A DNA stretch of 64,000 bases from Sorangium cellulosum (GTDB lineage: Bacteria > Myxococcota_A > Polyangia > Polyangiales > Polyangiaceae), in contig NZ_CP012673.1 of the NCBI RefSeq assembly GCF_002950945.1, positions 7,950,501-8,014,500 of the forward strand, in the 5' to 3' direction. The position numbers and the translations under genes were made by a program. A model generated the notes under the pieces. That model worked only from the letters and a program-made list of their open reading frames with translations. It made no database searches and was not told the origin of the DNA. This document shows, piece by piece, positions 24,217 to 32,251 of the stretch. Within the stretch, counting starts at the first letter, position 1; every line of letters begins with the position of its first letter.

Positions 24217-26112
24217 ATGAAGCGGTTCTTCGAACGTCACCGATGGATTGGCTCGGCGCTCGCGAGCGGGCCCTGGTTGCTCGCCGCGCTGCTCGGCCCG
24301 ATAGGCTGCGGGAGCGACGACTCGGGCAAGGGCGGCAGCGCCGGTCAGACCGGCAGCTCGAGCGGCGGGTCGGGCGGCGCCACGGGCGGCACCGGCGGCA
24401 CCGGCGGCGCCACGGGCGGCGCCGGCGGCGGAGGCAGCTCGGGCGAGGCTGGCGCGACGGGCGAAGGCGCCGGCGGTGCAGCGGGCTCGGGCGGCGCCGG
24501 CGGGGACGGCGGTGCCGCGGGCGGGGGCGGTGCGGGCGCCGAGCTGCCCAACATCGTCACGATCGTGGCCGACGATCTGGGCTTCTCGGACCTCGGCGCG
24601 TTCGGCGGCGAGATCAGCACCCCGAACCTCGACACCCTCGCCGCCGAAGGCCGCATCCTCACCGGGCACCGCTCCGGATCGCTGTGCGCGCCGACCCGCG
24701 CGATGCTCGTCTCCGGCACCGACAGCCACTCCGTCGGGCTGGGCCGCATGGGCGGCGGGACTGGACCACAAGCAGGACAGCCCGGCTACGAGGGCCACCT
24801 GACCGACAACGCGCTGTCCGTCGCCGAGCTCCTGAAGGACGCCGGTTACCATACGTACATCGCCGGCAAGTGGCACCTCGGCGACACGGAGGATAGGAGC
24901 CCGGCGGCGCGCGGCTTCGAGAAATCGTACGTCCTGCTCGGCGGCGTGGCGACGTTCTTCAACGAGTACGCCGACCCACCGGCGACCGCGCAGGCTCGGC
25001 TCTATCGCGAGGACGGCGTGTACACACAGCCGCCGCGCGACTTCTACGCGACCGAGTTCTACACGGACAAGCTCATCCAGTACATCGAGAGCAACCGCGC
25101 CGACGGCAAGCCGTTCTTCGCGTTCGCGACGTACACCACGCCGCACTGGCCGCTTCAGGCTCCGCCCGAGTACATCGACAGGTACCGCGGCCGCTACGAC
25201 GCGGGCTACGACGCCATCCGCGAGCGGCGCCTCGAGCGGCTCAAGCTCCGCGGCATCATCCCCCAATCGTTCACGCCGAACCCCCGCTTGCCGAGCGGCG
25301 GCAGCAACCCGAAGACGTGGGAGGAGCTGACGCCCGAGGAGAGGATCTACGAAGCGCGGCGCATGGAGATCTACGCCGCCATGGTCGAGAACCTCGACGC
25401 CAACATAGGCAGGTTGATCCAGTACCTCAAGCGAGCCGGCGAGTACGAGAACACCTTCATCTTCTTCCAGTCCGACAACGGCGCGGAAGGTGGCAATCGC
25501 GAGGGCTTCGCCGAGAGCGACCCGAGCCGCTCCGGGCCGGTGGTGAACACGCTCGAGAACCTGGGTCGGCCGGGTTCGTACATCGGCGTCGGGCCCCGCT
25601 GGGCCGAGGTGAGCGCCACGCCGTTCCGGCTGTGGAAGAGCTACACGACCGAAGGCGGCGTCGCCGTGCCGGCCATCGCGCGGCTGCCGGGACAGCACCA
25701 GGCCAGGCGGCAGTTCGACGGGACCACACACGTGGTCGATTTCCTGCCGACCGTGCTCGAGCTGGCCGGTGTGCCCAATCCGGGGAGCACCTACAAGGGC
25801 CGGGACGTCGAGCCGATCAGCGGGCGCTCGATCCTGCCGGTGCTCGACGATCGGGCGACCGGCGTGCGCGCGCCCGGTGAGACGTTGATCTGGGAGCACG
25901 GAAACCACCGCTACGTGATCCGCGACAACTGGAAGCTCCTTTGGCTCAGCGCGCCCTATGGCCCGACGCCGCGCGCCTGGGCGCTGTACGATCTGGCCAC
26001 CGACCGCGGCGAGATCAACGACGTATCCGCGGCTCATCCGGACGTGGCGGCCGAGCTCGCCGCCGCGTGGACGCAGTACGCCACCGACCGCGGCGTCATC
26101 CTCACCGAGTAA
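24217..26112 (+). CDS. arylsulfatase lipoprotein
   Basis: A 631-residue exported sulfatase that removes sulfate esters after one Cys is converted to formylglycine. Start ATG 24217 (AAGGAG six bases upstream). The signal ends in lipobox LGPIGC; a Gly/Ala/Thr linker of about 80 residues follows. The catalytic domain has VADDLGFSDLGAFGGEISTP (metal-binding Asp pair), the sulfatase motif LCAPTRAMLVSG with Cys157-x-Pro-x-Arg161, and GKWHLGDTEDRSPAARGF. Later come FFAFATYTTPHWPLQAPPEY and FQSDNGAEGG. Substrates could be sulfated polysaccharides. It is followed by a strong hairpin (26131-26167). An activating enzyme (anSME or FGE) is not in the window. Confidence 0.93.
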   Translation: MKRFFERHRWIGSALASGPWLLAALLGPIGCGSDDSGKGGSAGQTGSSSGGSGGATGGTGGTGGATGGAGGGGSSGEAGATGEGAGGAAGSGGAGGDGGAAGGGGAGAELPNIVTIVADDLGFSDLGAFGGEISTPNLDTLAAEGRILTGHRSGSLCAPTRAMLVSGTDSHSVGLGRMGGGTGPQAGQPGYEGHLTDNALSVAELLKDAGYHTYIAGKWHLGDTEDRSPAARGFEKSYVLLGGVATFFNEYADPPATAQARLYREDGVYTQPPRDFYATEFYTDKLIQYIESNRADGKPFFAFATYTTPHWPLQAPPEYIDRYRGRYDAGYDAIRERRLERLKLRGIIPQSFTPNPRLPSGGSNPKTWEELTPEERIYEARRMEIYAAMVENLDANIGRLIQYLKRAGEYENTFIFFQSDNGAEGGNREGFAESDPSRSGPVVNTLENLGRPGSYIGVGPRWAEVSATPFRLWKSYTTEGGVAVPAIARLPGQHQARRQFDGTTHVVDFLPTVLELAGVPNPGSTYKGRDVEPISGRSILPVLDDRATGVRAPGETLIWEHGNHRYVIRDNWKLLWLSAPYGPTPRAWALYDLATDRGEINDVSAAHPDVAAELAAAWTQYATDRGVILTE

Positions 26113-26130
26113 ACGCGCCCCCTGCCGCAC

Positions 26131-26167
26131 GCGAGACCCGGGCGTCTCTGCGCGACCCGGGTCTCGC
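26131..26167 (+). terminator. hairpin after the arylsulfatase gene
   Basis: GCGAGACCCGGG (26131-26142) pairs perfectly with CCCGGGTCTCGC (26156-26167), with a 13-nt loop, 18 nt after the stop. There is no T-run, as is common in GC-rich genomes. It separates the sulfatase from the cytochrome gene. Confidence 0.65.
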
Positions 26168-26192
26168 GGCGGTGCTCGCCTCCGCTCCGACC

Positions 26193-28487
26193 ATGGCTGA
26201 TTCCCGACTCGTTCGTTGGTGGCCCGTCGCCGTCCTGGCCCTGGCGCTCGCCGGGCTCGTGGTCTGGCGCGCGTCCACGAGCACATCCTCCCTCACGCCA
26301 GCCGACGCCCCCACGGCGAGCGCTCCGGGGGCGAACCCCGGGGCGGCGCACGGCGGCGACGCGCAGGCCTCGTCGGCCACCGCGAAGCCGCTAGGCCCGG
26401 CGGAGCACGCGCCGGAGCGCGCCGCGGCCGGCTTCGTCGGCAGCGACCGCTGCGCGCCGTGCCACGCCGGAGAGCACGCCGCGTGGCAGGGCTCGCAGCA
26501 CGCGCGGGCCATGCAGCACGCGAGCGCCGCCACCGTACTCGGGAACTTCGAGGGGGCGCGCCTGCGTTACGCCGGGCAGGTCCACCGCTTCGATCAAAAG
26601 GACGGGAAATACTGGGTCACCACGGACGGCCCCGATGGCCAGCTGCACCGCTACGAGGTGGTGTACACCTTCGGCGTCGAGCCGCTTCAGCAGTACCTCG
26701 TTGCCGGCCCGGGCGGACGCTTGCAGGCGCTGCCGTTTGCGTGGGACTCGCGCCCCCGAGCGCGCGGTGGGCAGCGCTGGTACCACCTGCACGAGCGCGA
26801 CAGCGTGCGCGCCGGCGACGTGCTGCACTGGACCGCCGCGAGCCAGAACTGGAACCACATGTGCGCCGAGTGCCACTCGACACACGTCACGAAAGGGTAC
26901 GACGCGGCCGCGGACCAATTCACGACCACCTGGTCCGAGATCAGCGTCGGGTGCGAAGGCTGCCACGGCGGCGGCGCGCGCCACCTCGACTGGACCGAGG
27001 CGCGAACGCCGGACCCCTCGAAGGGCCTCGACGTGCGCTTCGACGAACGTCAGAACGCCACGTGGACGCGGCTGCCCAGCGGCACCGCGCAGCGTGGCAA
27101 GGGCCCCTCGAGCGGCACCGAGAGCGCCACGTGCGCGTTCTGCCACAGCCGCCGCGAGGCGCTCTCGCAGCCGTTCCGGCACGGCGCCCCGCTGCTCGAC
27201 AGCGTGGCGCTCGAGCTTTTGACCGCGCCCTTCTACACGCCCGACGGCGTGATGAGCGACGAAGTCTTCACCTACGGCTCGTTCCAGCAGAGCAAGATGG
27301 CGCACGCCGGCGTGACGTGCAGCGACTGCCACGAGCCGCACTCCGGCCGTCTGCGCGCCGAGGGCAACGGCGTGTGCACGTCCTGCCACGAGCCGGCGCG
27401 CTTCGATGTCCGCGAGCATCACCACCACGCCGCGAGCGCCGCCGCCGCGAACGCCGGTGTCACGCCCGGCGCGCCCGCCGCTCCGCGCTGCCTCGACTGC
27501 CACATGCCGGCGCGCACGTACATGGGCGTCGACGTCCGTCACGATCACGGCTTCCGGGTGCCTCGGCCGGATCTCTCGGTCCGCCTCGGGATCCCGAACC
27601 CATGCACCGATTGCCACGCGCAGAAGCCAGCGGGCTGGGCCGCCGACGCCGTGCGCGCCTGGCTCGGCCGCCCCGCGCAGGGCTACCAGACCTACACCGA
27701 GGTCTTCGCTCGCGCGCGCGCCGCGCCCGGCGACCCGGCCGTCGCCGCCGAGCTCCAGCGGCTCGCGACCGACCGCGCCGTGCCCGCCGTCGCGCGCGCC
27801 ACCGCGCTCGCCTCGCTGCGCGCCGCCCCGACGGCCGCGTCGCTCGCCGTCCTCCGCTCGGCGCTCGCCGATACCGACCCGCTGCTACGGCGCGCTGCGC
27901 TCGGCGCGCTGGAGAGCTACGACCCTCGCCGCATCGTGGCCGTCGCCGCGCCGCTGCTCGCCGATCCCGTGCGCGGCGTGCGCGTCGAGGCCGCGCGCGT
28001 GCTCGCGGGCGTCGGCCTCGGCGCCTTGCCCGAGCGCGCCGCGCAGGACCTGGACAGCGCGTTGCGCGAGTACGTCGCCACGCAGACCCTGCACGCCGAT
28101 CGCGCCGAAGCCCGGAACAACCTGGGCCTCCTCTTCACCCGCACGGGCAAGCCGCGCGACGCCGAGCAGGCCTACCTCGCCGCGCTTCGCATCGAGCCCG
28201 GCTACGTCCCCACCTACGTGAACCTCGCCGACCTCTACCGCGAGCTCGGTCGCGACGCGGACGGCGTCGCGCTGCTTCGGCGCGGCATCACCCGCCTTCC
28301 CGAGCAGGCCGAGCTGCTCCACGCGCTGGGCCTCGCCCTGGTCCGGCAAGGCGACCGAGACCAGGCGCTCGAGCCGCTGAAGCGCGCCGCCGAGCTCGCG
28401 CCCGAGCAGGCTCGCTTCCAGACCGTCTACCAGGCCGCGCTGAACGCCTTGAGGTCATCCCCCCGGCCACGAGCGCACTCGCCGTGA
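26193..28487 (+). CDS. eight-heme c-type cytochrome fused to HEAT/TPR repeats
   Basis: A 764-residue exported redox protein. Start ATG 26193 gives an N-terminal membrane anchor (VRWWPVAVLALALAGLVVWR). Eight CxxCH sites are visible: CAPCH, CAECH, CEGCH, CAFCH, CSDCH, CTSCH, CLDCH and CTDCH. They are spread over about residues 88-475, with further His residues as distal ligands (e.g. EHHHHAAS). After about residue 510 come HEAT-like helices (LLRRALGALESYDPRRIVAV) and then TPR units (RNNLGLLFTRTGKPRDAEQA, VNLADLYRELGRDADGVALL). Heme layout and TPR tail match the multiheme cytochromes with TPR found in deltaproteobacteria and planctomycetes. Electron acceptor unknown. Confidence 0.9.
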   Translation: MADSRLVRWWPVAVLALALAGLVVWRASTSTSSLTPADAPTASAPGANPGAAHGGDAQASSATAKPLGPAEHAPERAAAGFVGSDRCAPCHAGEHAAWQGSQHARAMQHASAATVLGNFEGARLRYAGQVHRFDQKDGKYWVTTDGPDGQLHRYEVVYTFGVEPLQQYLVAGPGGRLQALPFAWDSRPRARGGQRWYHLHERDSVRAGDVLHWTAASQNWNHMCAECHSTHVTKGYDAAADQFTTTWSEISVGCEGCHGGGARHLDWTEARTPDPSKGLDVRFDERQNATWTRLPSGTAQRGKGPSSGTESATCAFCHSRREALSQPFRHGAPLLDSVALELLTAPFYTPDGVMSDEVFTYGSFQQSKMAHAGVTCSDCHEPHSGRLRAEGNGVCTSCHEPARFDVREHHHHAASAAAANAGVTPGAPAAPRCLDCHMPARTYMGVDVRHDHGFRVPRPDLSVRLGIPNPCTDCHAQKPAGWAADAVRAWLGRPAQGYQTYTEVFARARAAPGDPAVAAELQRLATDRAVPAVARATALASLRAAPTAASLAVLRSALADTDPLLRRAALGALESYDPRRIVAVAAPLLADPVRGVRVEAARVLAGVGLGALPERAAQDLDSALREYVATQTLHADRAEARNNLGLLFTRTGKPRDAEQAYLAALRIEPGYVPTYVNLADLYRELGRDADGVALLRRGITRLPEQAELLHALGLALVRQGDRDQALEPLKRAAELAPEQARFQTVYQAALNALRSSPRPRAHSP

Positions 28488-28524
28488 AATCGAGCAGGGC
28501 GACCCTGGATGGGTGCCCATGCAA

Positions 28525-29298
28525 TCAGATCTCGATCGGCCAGCCGAGGTGGCGCTCGTACATCCGGCTCCGGTGCTCGAAGAGCGCACGCGGCACCGCG
28601 TCGCCGATCGCCTCGCGCGCGGTCCCGAAGGCCTGGCGGAGCAGAGGCTGGAGACGTGGGCAGTCGCTCTCCGGGATCGGGCAGAGCGGGGTCAGGAAGG
28701 TGGCGGCGTAGACGTCGAGCGCGTCCGGGCGGTCGCCGTCGAGGTAGTCGCGGCCTCCGTCGAGGCGCGCGGCGAGGGCGGAGAGCGTGGTGGTGATGCG
28801 GGCGCACACGCGGTCGAGGTCGAGCGCGGGGGAGTAGCCGTAGCGCGCCGCGAGGTGGTGCGCTACGGGCAGCGGAAAGCCGCGCTTGCCGCCGCTCGTC
28901 ATCGAGGCGTGGAGCATGAGGAGGCGCACGTTCCAGCCGAGGCCCTCCTCGCCCGCGATCTCGTGGAGCAGGCCGACGGTGCGGACGCGGTGATCGAGGT
29001 CGTCGGGGAGCAGGGCGCCCGGCGGGCCGAGGCGGGCGGCGAGGGTCATGATCGCGGCCCAGTGGGCGCGCGGGGGCTCGTCGTCGTGGAAGACGACGGG
29101 CACGTTGTCGGCGCGCATCCACGCCGCGAGCTCCGCGTCGTCCCGCGAGAACCGCACCACGCGCACCGGCACGCCCTGAAGCCGGAACAGCCCCTTCGCG
29201 GCCTCCGACCAGGGGCTCGGAACCATCCCCGACGCGACCATGCGGACGCCGCGGGCCGCCTTCGCGGTCGCGACGTCGACGAACTCGATAGGCTTCAT
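28525..29298 (-). CDS. glutathione S-transferase-like protein
   Basis: A 257-residue soluble protein with a thioredoxin-like N-terminal half (GMVPSPWSEAAKGLFRLQGVP then VRVVRFSRDD, followed by the cis-Pro turn in NVPVVFHDDEPP). The helical C-terminal GST domain includes LHEIAGEEGLGWNVRLLMLH and PDALDVYAATFLTPL. The SPWSEAAK segment occupies the active-site position. This fits the GST superfamily; substrate unknown, and glutathione use is not certain in myxobacteria. Start ATG 29298; the ribosome site is weak. Convergent with the cytochrome gene. Confidence 0.8.
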   Translation of the reverse strand: MKPIEFVDVATAKAARGVRMVASGMVPSPWSEAAKGLFRLQGVPVRVVRFSRDDAELAAWMRADNVPVVFHDDEPPRAHWAAIMTLAARLGPPGALLPDDLDHRVRTVGLLHEIAGEEGLGWNVRLLMLHASMTSGGKRGFPLPVAHHLAARYGYSPALDLDRVCARITTTLSALAARLDGGRDYLDGDRPDALDVYAATFLTPLCPIPESDCPRLQPLLRQAFGTAREAIGDAVPRALFEHRSRMYERHLGWPIEI

Positions 29299-29534
29299 GC
29301 GCCCGATGCTGCCCCCAAGCGGCCTCGCCTTTCAAGCCGCACCGGCCCGCTCCACGCCGCTCGCCGCCGCGAGCCCCCGCTGCGTGTCCTCCCACCGCGA
29401 CAGCGTCGCTTTTCCACGAGGGAGGCGGATCGCGTGAGGAACCTTTTGTCACCCGAGGCGAGCGCGGCGATTCGCCCTTGACATCCTCGAATCACTTTGC
29501 CTTTTCCCCTCGGACAGGCCAACATGATATATAT

Positions 29535-29966
29535 ATGAAAGCAACGTTCATTTCACTGGCTCTTACTGGAGCCCTATCCGCCTGTCAGCCCAGCAGACCG
29601 GGTAGCCCCGAAGAGCTAAAATCAGTGGTCGTAGCGTACTTTGACGGCATCAGCCGCAAGGACTTTGCGCGAATGAAAGCCCTGACAACCACTGATTTTC
29701 TCATCTACGAGAACGGAAAAATATTGAACAACGACAGCCTGATCGACATCATCAGCGGATCCCCATACACCAAAGTCACCTACTCATTCGAGAATTTCAC
29801 GATCAACGTCGACAACAACTCAGGAAGCATACGTTACTCCAACCACGGCGAATTCGTGAAAGATGATGCGAGCGTCATCACGCGCGACTGGCTGGAGAGC
29901 GCAACTTTCAAGAAGGTTGGAGATGAGTGGAAGCTAGACTTCATACATTCAACGGTCAAAAAGTAG
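29535..29966 (+). CDS. NTF2-like (SnoaL/DUF4440-type) lipoprotein, AT-rich, probably acquired
   Basis: A 143-residue exported protein. MKATFISLALTGALSAC is a short lipoprotein signal. The mature part is a cystatin/NTF2-like cone fold: VVAYFDGISRKDFARMKALT, FENFTINVDNNSGSIRYSNH, and a final strand KKVGDEWKLDFIHSTVKK. Its composition differs sharply from everything around it: AT-rich codons (AAA, ATA, TTT, AAC), high Lys/Asn/Ser, and no GC bias at third positions. It resembles genes of Bacteroidetes. The run ATATATATATG at the start has no Shine-Dalgarno, also a Bacteroidetes habit. Recent horizontal transfer is the best explanation. Confidence 0.85.
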   Translation: MKATFISLALTGALSACQPSRPGSPEELKSVVVAYFDGISRKDFARMKALTTTDFLIYENGKILNNDSLIDIISGSPYTKVTYSFENFTINVDNNSGSIRYSNHGEFVKDDASVITRDWLESATFKKVGDEWKLDFIHSTVKK

Positions 29967-30298
29967 GCTTGCCAATCCAGGATCCGCCTGGGAGGCGGGC
30001 CGATCGAGGCGCCGCGCCCTGTCCGCTGCCAGGTAGGGCGGCTGCCCCCGTGATGTCGCAGTCGCCCGTGAAGCACACGGAAGCGCTGCCCCCCGAGTGG
30101 CCGCGGTCGGCACGGTCTCTTGCTTCGCGCCCGGCTCGTTCAGCGTCGCACCGAACGGCTCGGACAGCTGGGATCTGGACGTGTCCTTGACGGACTCGGA
30201 CTGGGGAGGAGACGCCGGGCCGTGGGTCGTGCCCATCGCGCCTCTTGGCCCACGCTTGGGTCGGTCCTACGGTGCCGCCGGCAGCCCGAGCAGCCGAC
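29967..30298. other. gap with a possible protein fragment
   Basis: No complete gene. On the + strand about 30105-30245 reads GTVSCFAPGSFSVAPNGSDS then WDLDVSLTDSDWGGDAGPWV. This looks like part of an exported protein, but it lacks both ends and runs into the 3' end of the GH43 gene. The gap is GC-rich again, so the AT-rich island stops at about 29970. Confidence 0.35.
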
Positions 30299-31978
30299 CT
30301 ATCGCTCCACGCCCGTTCGGCCGCGCCGCCGGAGCCCCAAGGACGCCGCGAGCAGCGCTGTCAGCACGAGGGCATTTCCGGACGGAGCGCGACTCGCCGA
30401 GCGGCAGCCACAACCGGCTTCGTCGCTCGATTGCCCGCCGGAGGTCCCCCCCGACGTCTGGGCGGGCGGCGTCGGGTCTGGGGAAGCCCCGCCCGTGCCA
30501 ACCGTGGACCCTCCGCTGGAGCCGGAGCCGACGCCACCGCCATTGCCGCTCGTGCCTCCCCCCGTGCCACCCCCGCCGGCTCCCCCTCCCCCGACGGGCG
30601 AGAATTGCCAGAAGTTCACGTTGAAGAGGTACGACTCGCCGCCGGTGAAGACCAGATACAGGTCGTGCACGCCGGTGGCGCCGTCGACCCCACACGACGT
30701 ATCGCTCCACTCCTGCCAGGCGCCCGTCGCTTCGACCGCGCAGGTACCCACGAGCACGCCGTCGGGCGCGTCCAGGCGGAGCTCGATGCTGCCTCCCCCC
30801 GCGGCGCTCGCGACGCGCGCGCGGAAGCTCTCCGCCCCTTCGCCGAAGTCGACGCCACGGAGGCGCACCCAGTCTCCGTCGTTGATCTGAGCGAGGTTCA
30901 TCCCGCCCTCCTCGCAGGGCTCGGTCTCGATGCCGCTCTGCACGTTGAAGGTCTCGGCTTCGACGCGCACGTAGGGGTCGAGGTGCCCGACCTGCTCGAT
31001 CCCGTCCGTCGTGTAGGTCACCGGCACGATCGATCCGTCGGCTTCATAGGTGAGCGACTCGAGCGCGAGGTTCCGGCGATAGCCCGTGGGCTCTCCGGCA
31101 TCGGTGGCGACGGAGCGGTTGTGGTAGGCGTGGTACCAGGAGCCGCCAAACTCGAAGATCGCCGCGTGGTTGTTGTTGTCGTTCTTCGGCGGCTGGGGCC
31201 CCGCCGTGCCACGGTGAGTGAAGCCGGACGTGGGGCTCGTGCTCGTGAGATAGTCGATCCGCAGGCCGTTGGCGGGGTTCGTCGAGTACGACAGATAGTA
31301 CACGCCGTCGCGCTTGTGCATCCACGAGGCCTCGAAGAAGTACGGGACCGTGAGCGCGGTGGCCGAGCCCGAGACGCTCACCATGTCGTCGTTCAGCTTG
31401 ATGACGCGCGCGTTCCGCTCGCCGTTGCCGCCGAAGTAGAGGTACGCCTGGCCGTCGTCGTCGACGAAGACGCCCGGATCGAAGAGCCACATGTCGGGGC
31501 CCGAGGCGCCGGGGGTGCTCGCGGTCACCAGGGCGCTGCCCTTCGGGTCGGTGAACGGCCCGGTCGGGCTGTCGCTCGAGGCAACGCCGATACCTGACCC
31601 GTTGTTGCCGAAGTACATGTAGACGGTGCCGTCGCGCTCCACGACCGCCGGGGCCCAGGAGTTGCCGGCCCAGGGGACGTCACGGGGCACACGCAGCACT
31701 TCCCCGTGATCGGTCCAGTTCTTCATGTCGCTGCTCGAGACGGCGACGATCGAAGCCATCTTGTAGCCGTCGTCCGAGCCGTCCTCCTTGACGTTGTCGT
31801 CGTCGTTCGAGCAGTAGAGGTAGACGCGCCCGTCGTGCACCAGCGAGGCCGGATCGGCGAGGTAGCGGTGCGAGGCGATGGGATAATCGGCCAGCGCGGA
31901 AGGGCTCGCGAAGAGCCCGACCAAGACAAACGCGCCCCCGCCCCAGGCCGTCGGCGCCAGTTTTCTTGAGGAATGCAT
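30299..31978 (-). CDS. GH43 glycosidase with CBM6 and MYXO-CTERM-like anchor
   Basis: A 559-residue secreted enzyme. ATG 31978 (AGGTGA upstream) gives a Sec signal ending PSALADYP. The GH43 domain (about 27-330) has HRYLADPASLVHDGRVYLYC (base), the WAPAVVERDGTVYMY region, MWLFDPGVFVDDDGQAYLYF and FFEASWMHKRDGVYYLSYS (acid Glu). A CBM6 lectin follows (VRVEAETFNVQSG to FNVNFWQFSP). After a Gly/Ser linker, the C-terminus GCGCRSASRAP, a hydrophobic stretch ALVLTALLAASLGL and RRRGRTG form a MYXO-CTERM-type cell-surface sorting signal. Acts on arabinan or xylan-type polymers at the cell surface. Its promoter is described at 32123-32151. Confidence 0.9.
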   Translation of the reverse strand: MHSSRKLAPTAWGGGAFVLVGLFASPSALADYPIASHRYLADPASLVHDGRVYLYCSNDDDNVKEDGSDDGYKMASIVAVSSSDMKNWTDHGEVLRVPRDVPWAGNSWAPAVVERDGTVYMYFGNNGSGIGVASSDSPTGPFTDPKGSALVTASTPGASGPDMWLFDPGVFVDDDGQAYLYFGGNGERNARVIKLNDDMVSVSGSATALTVPYFFEASWMHKRDGVYYLSYSTNPANGLRIDYLTSTSPTSGFTHRGTAGPQPPKNDNNNHAAIFEFGGSWYHAYHNRSVATDAGEPTGYRRNLALESLTYEADGSIVPVTYTTDGIEQVGHLDPYVRVEAETFNVQSGIETEPCEEGGMNLAQINDGDWVRLRGVDFGEGAESFRARVASAAGGGSIELRLDAPDGVLVGTCAVEATGAWQEWSDTSCGVDGATGVHDLYLVFTGGESYLFNVNFWQFSPVGGGGAGGGGTGGGTSGNGGGVGSGSSGGSTVGTGGASPDPTPPAQTSGGTSGGQSSDEAGCGCRSASRAPSGNALVLTALLAASLGLRRRGRTGVER

Positions 31979-32122
31979 GTTCACCTGATCGCTTGGGGCT
32001 CGTCCGGAGCGCGGCGCCAAGAGGATGGCGCCGCCGCGCGCGCCCATGTGCGTGTAGAAGAAAGTCCCGGTGCACGTGACGACGCGTGCAGGGCTCAGCG
32101 CGAAGGATGAGCCCCGGGGCCC

Positions 32123-32151
32123 AGTGTGAACGTTCACATTTCGGATGTCAA
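32123..32151 (-). promoter_or_regulatory. promoter with embedded TGTGAACGTTCACA operator (GH43, upstream of 31978)
   Basis: On the minus strand: TTGACA (32151-32146), a 17-nt spacer, then CACACT (32128-32123). The perfect 14-bp palindrome TGTGAACGTTCACA (32125-32138) fills part of the spacer and -10, a classic repressor position. Length and symmetry suit a LacI-family sugar-responsive repressor. The same module drives the second GH43 gene (34792-34820). The leader to the start codon would be about 140 nt. Confidence 0.75.
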
Positions 32152-32251
32152 TCCCGATCGGTCCGTCTGTGGCTGCCCGCGCGCCCCGAGGACGGCAGGG
32201 CGGGCAGCGGCTGACCGATCGCCTCGTGGAGCACCCGACCGAGGCCCCTCC

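Noticed and set aside
30299-32137. Longer start at 32137 for the GH43 gene
   Set aside because: It would place the TTGACA promoter and operator next to or inside the coding region, and the extra 53 residues would precede a perfect signal peptide.
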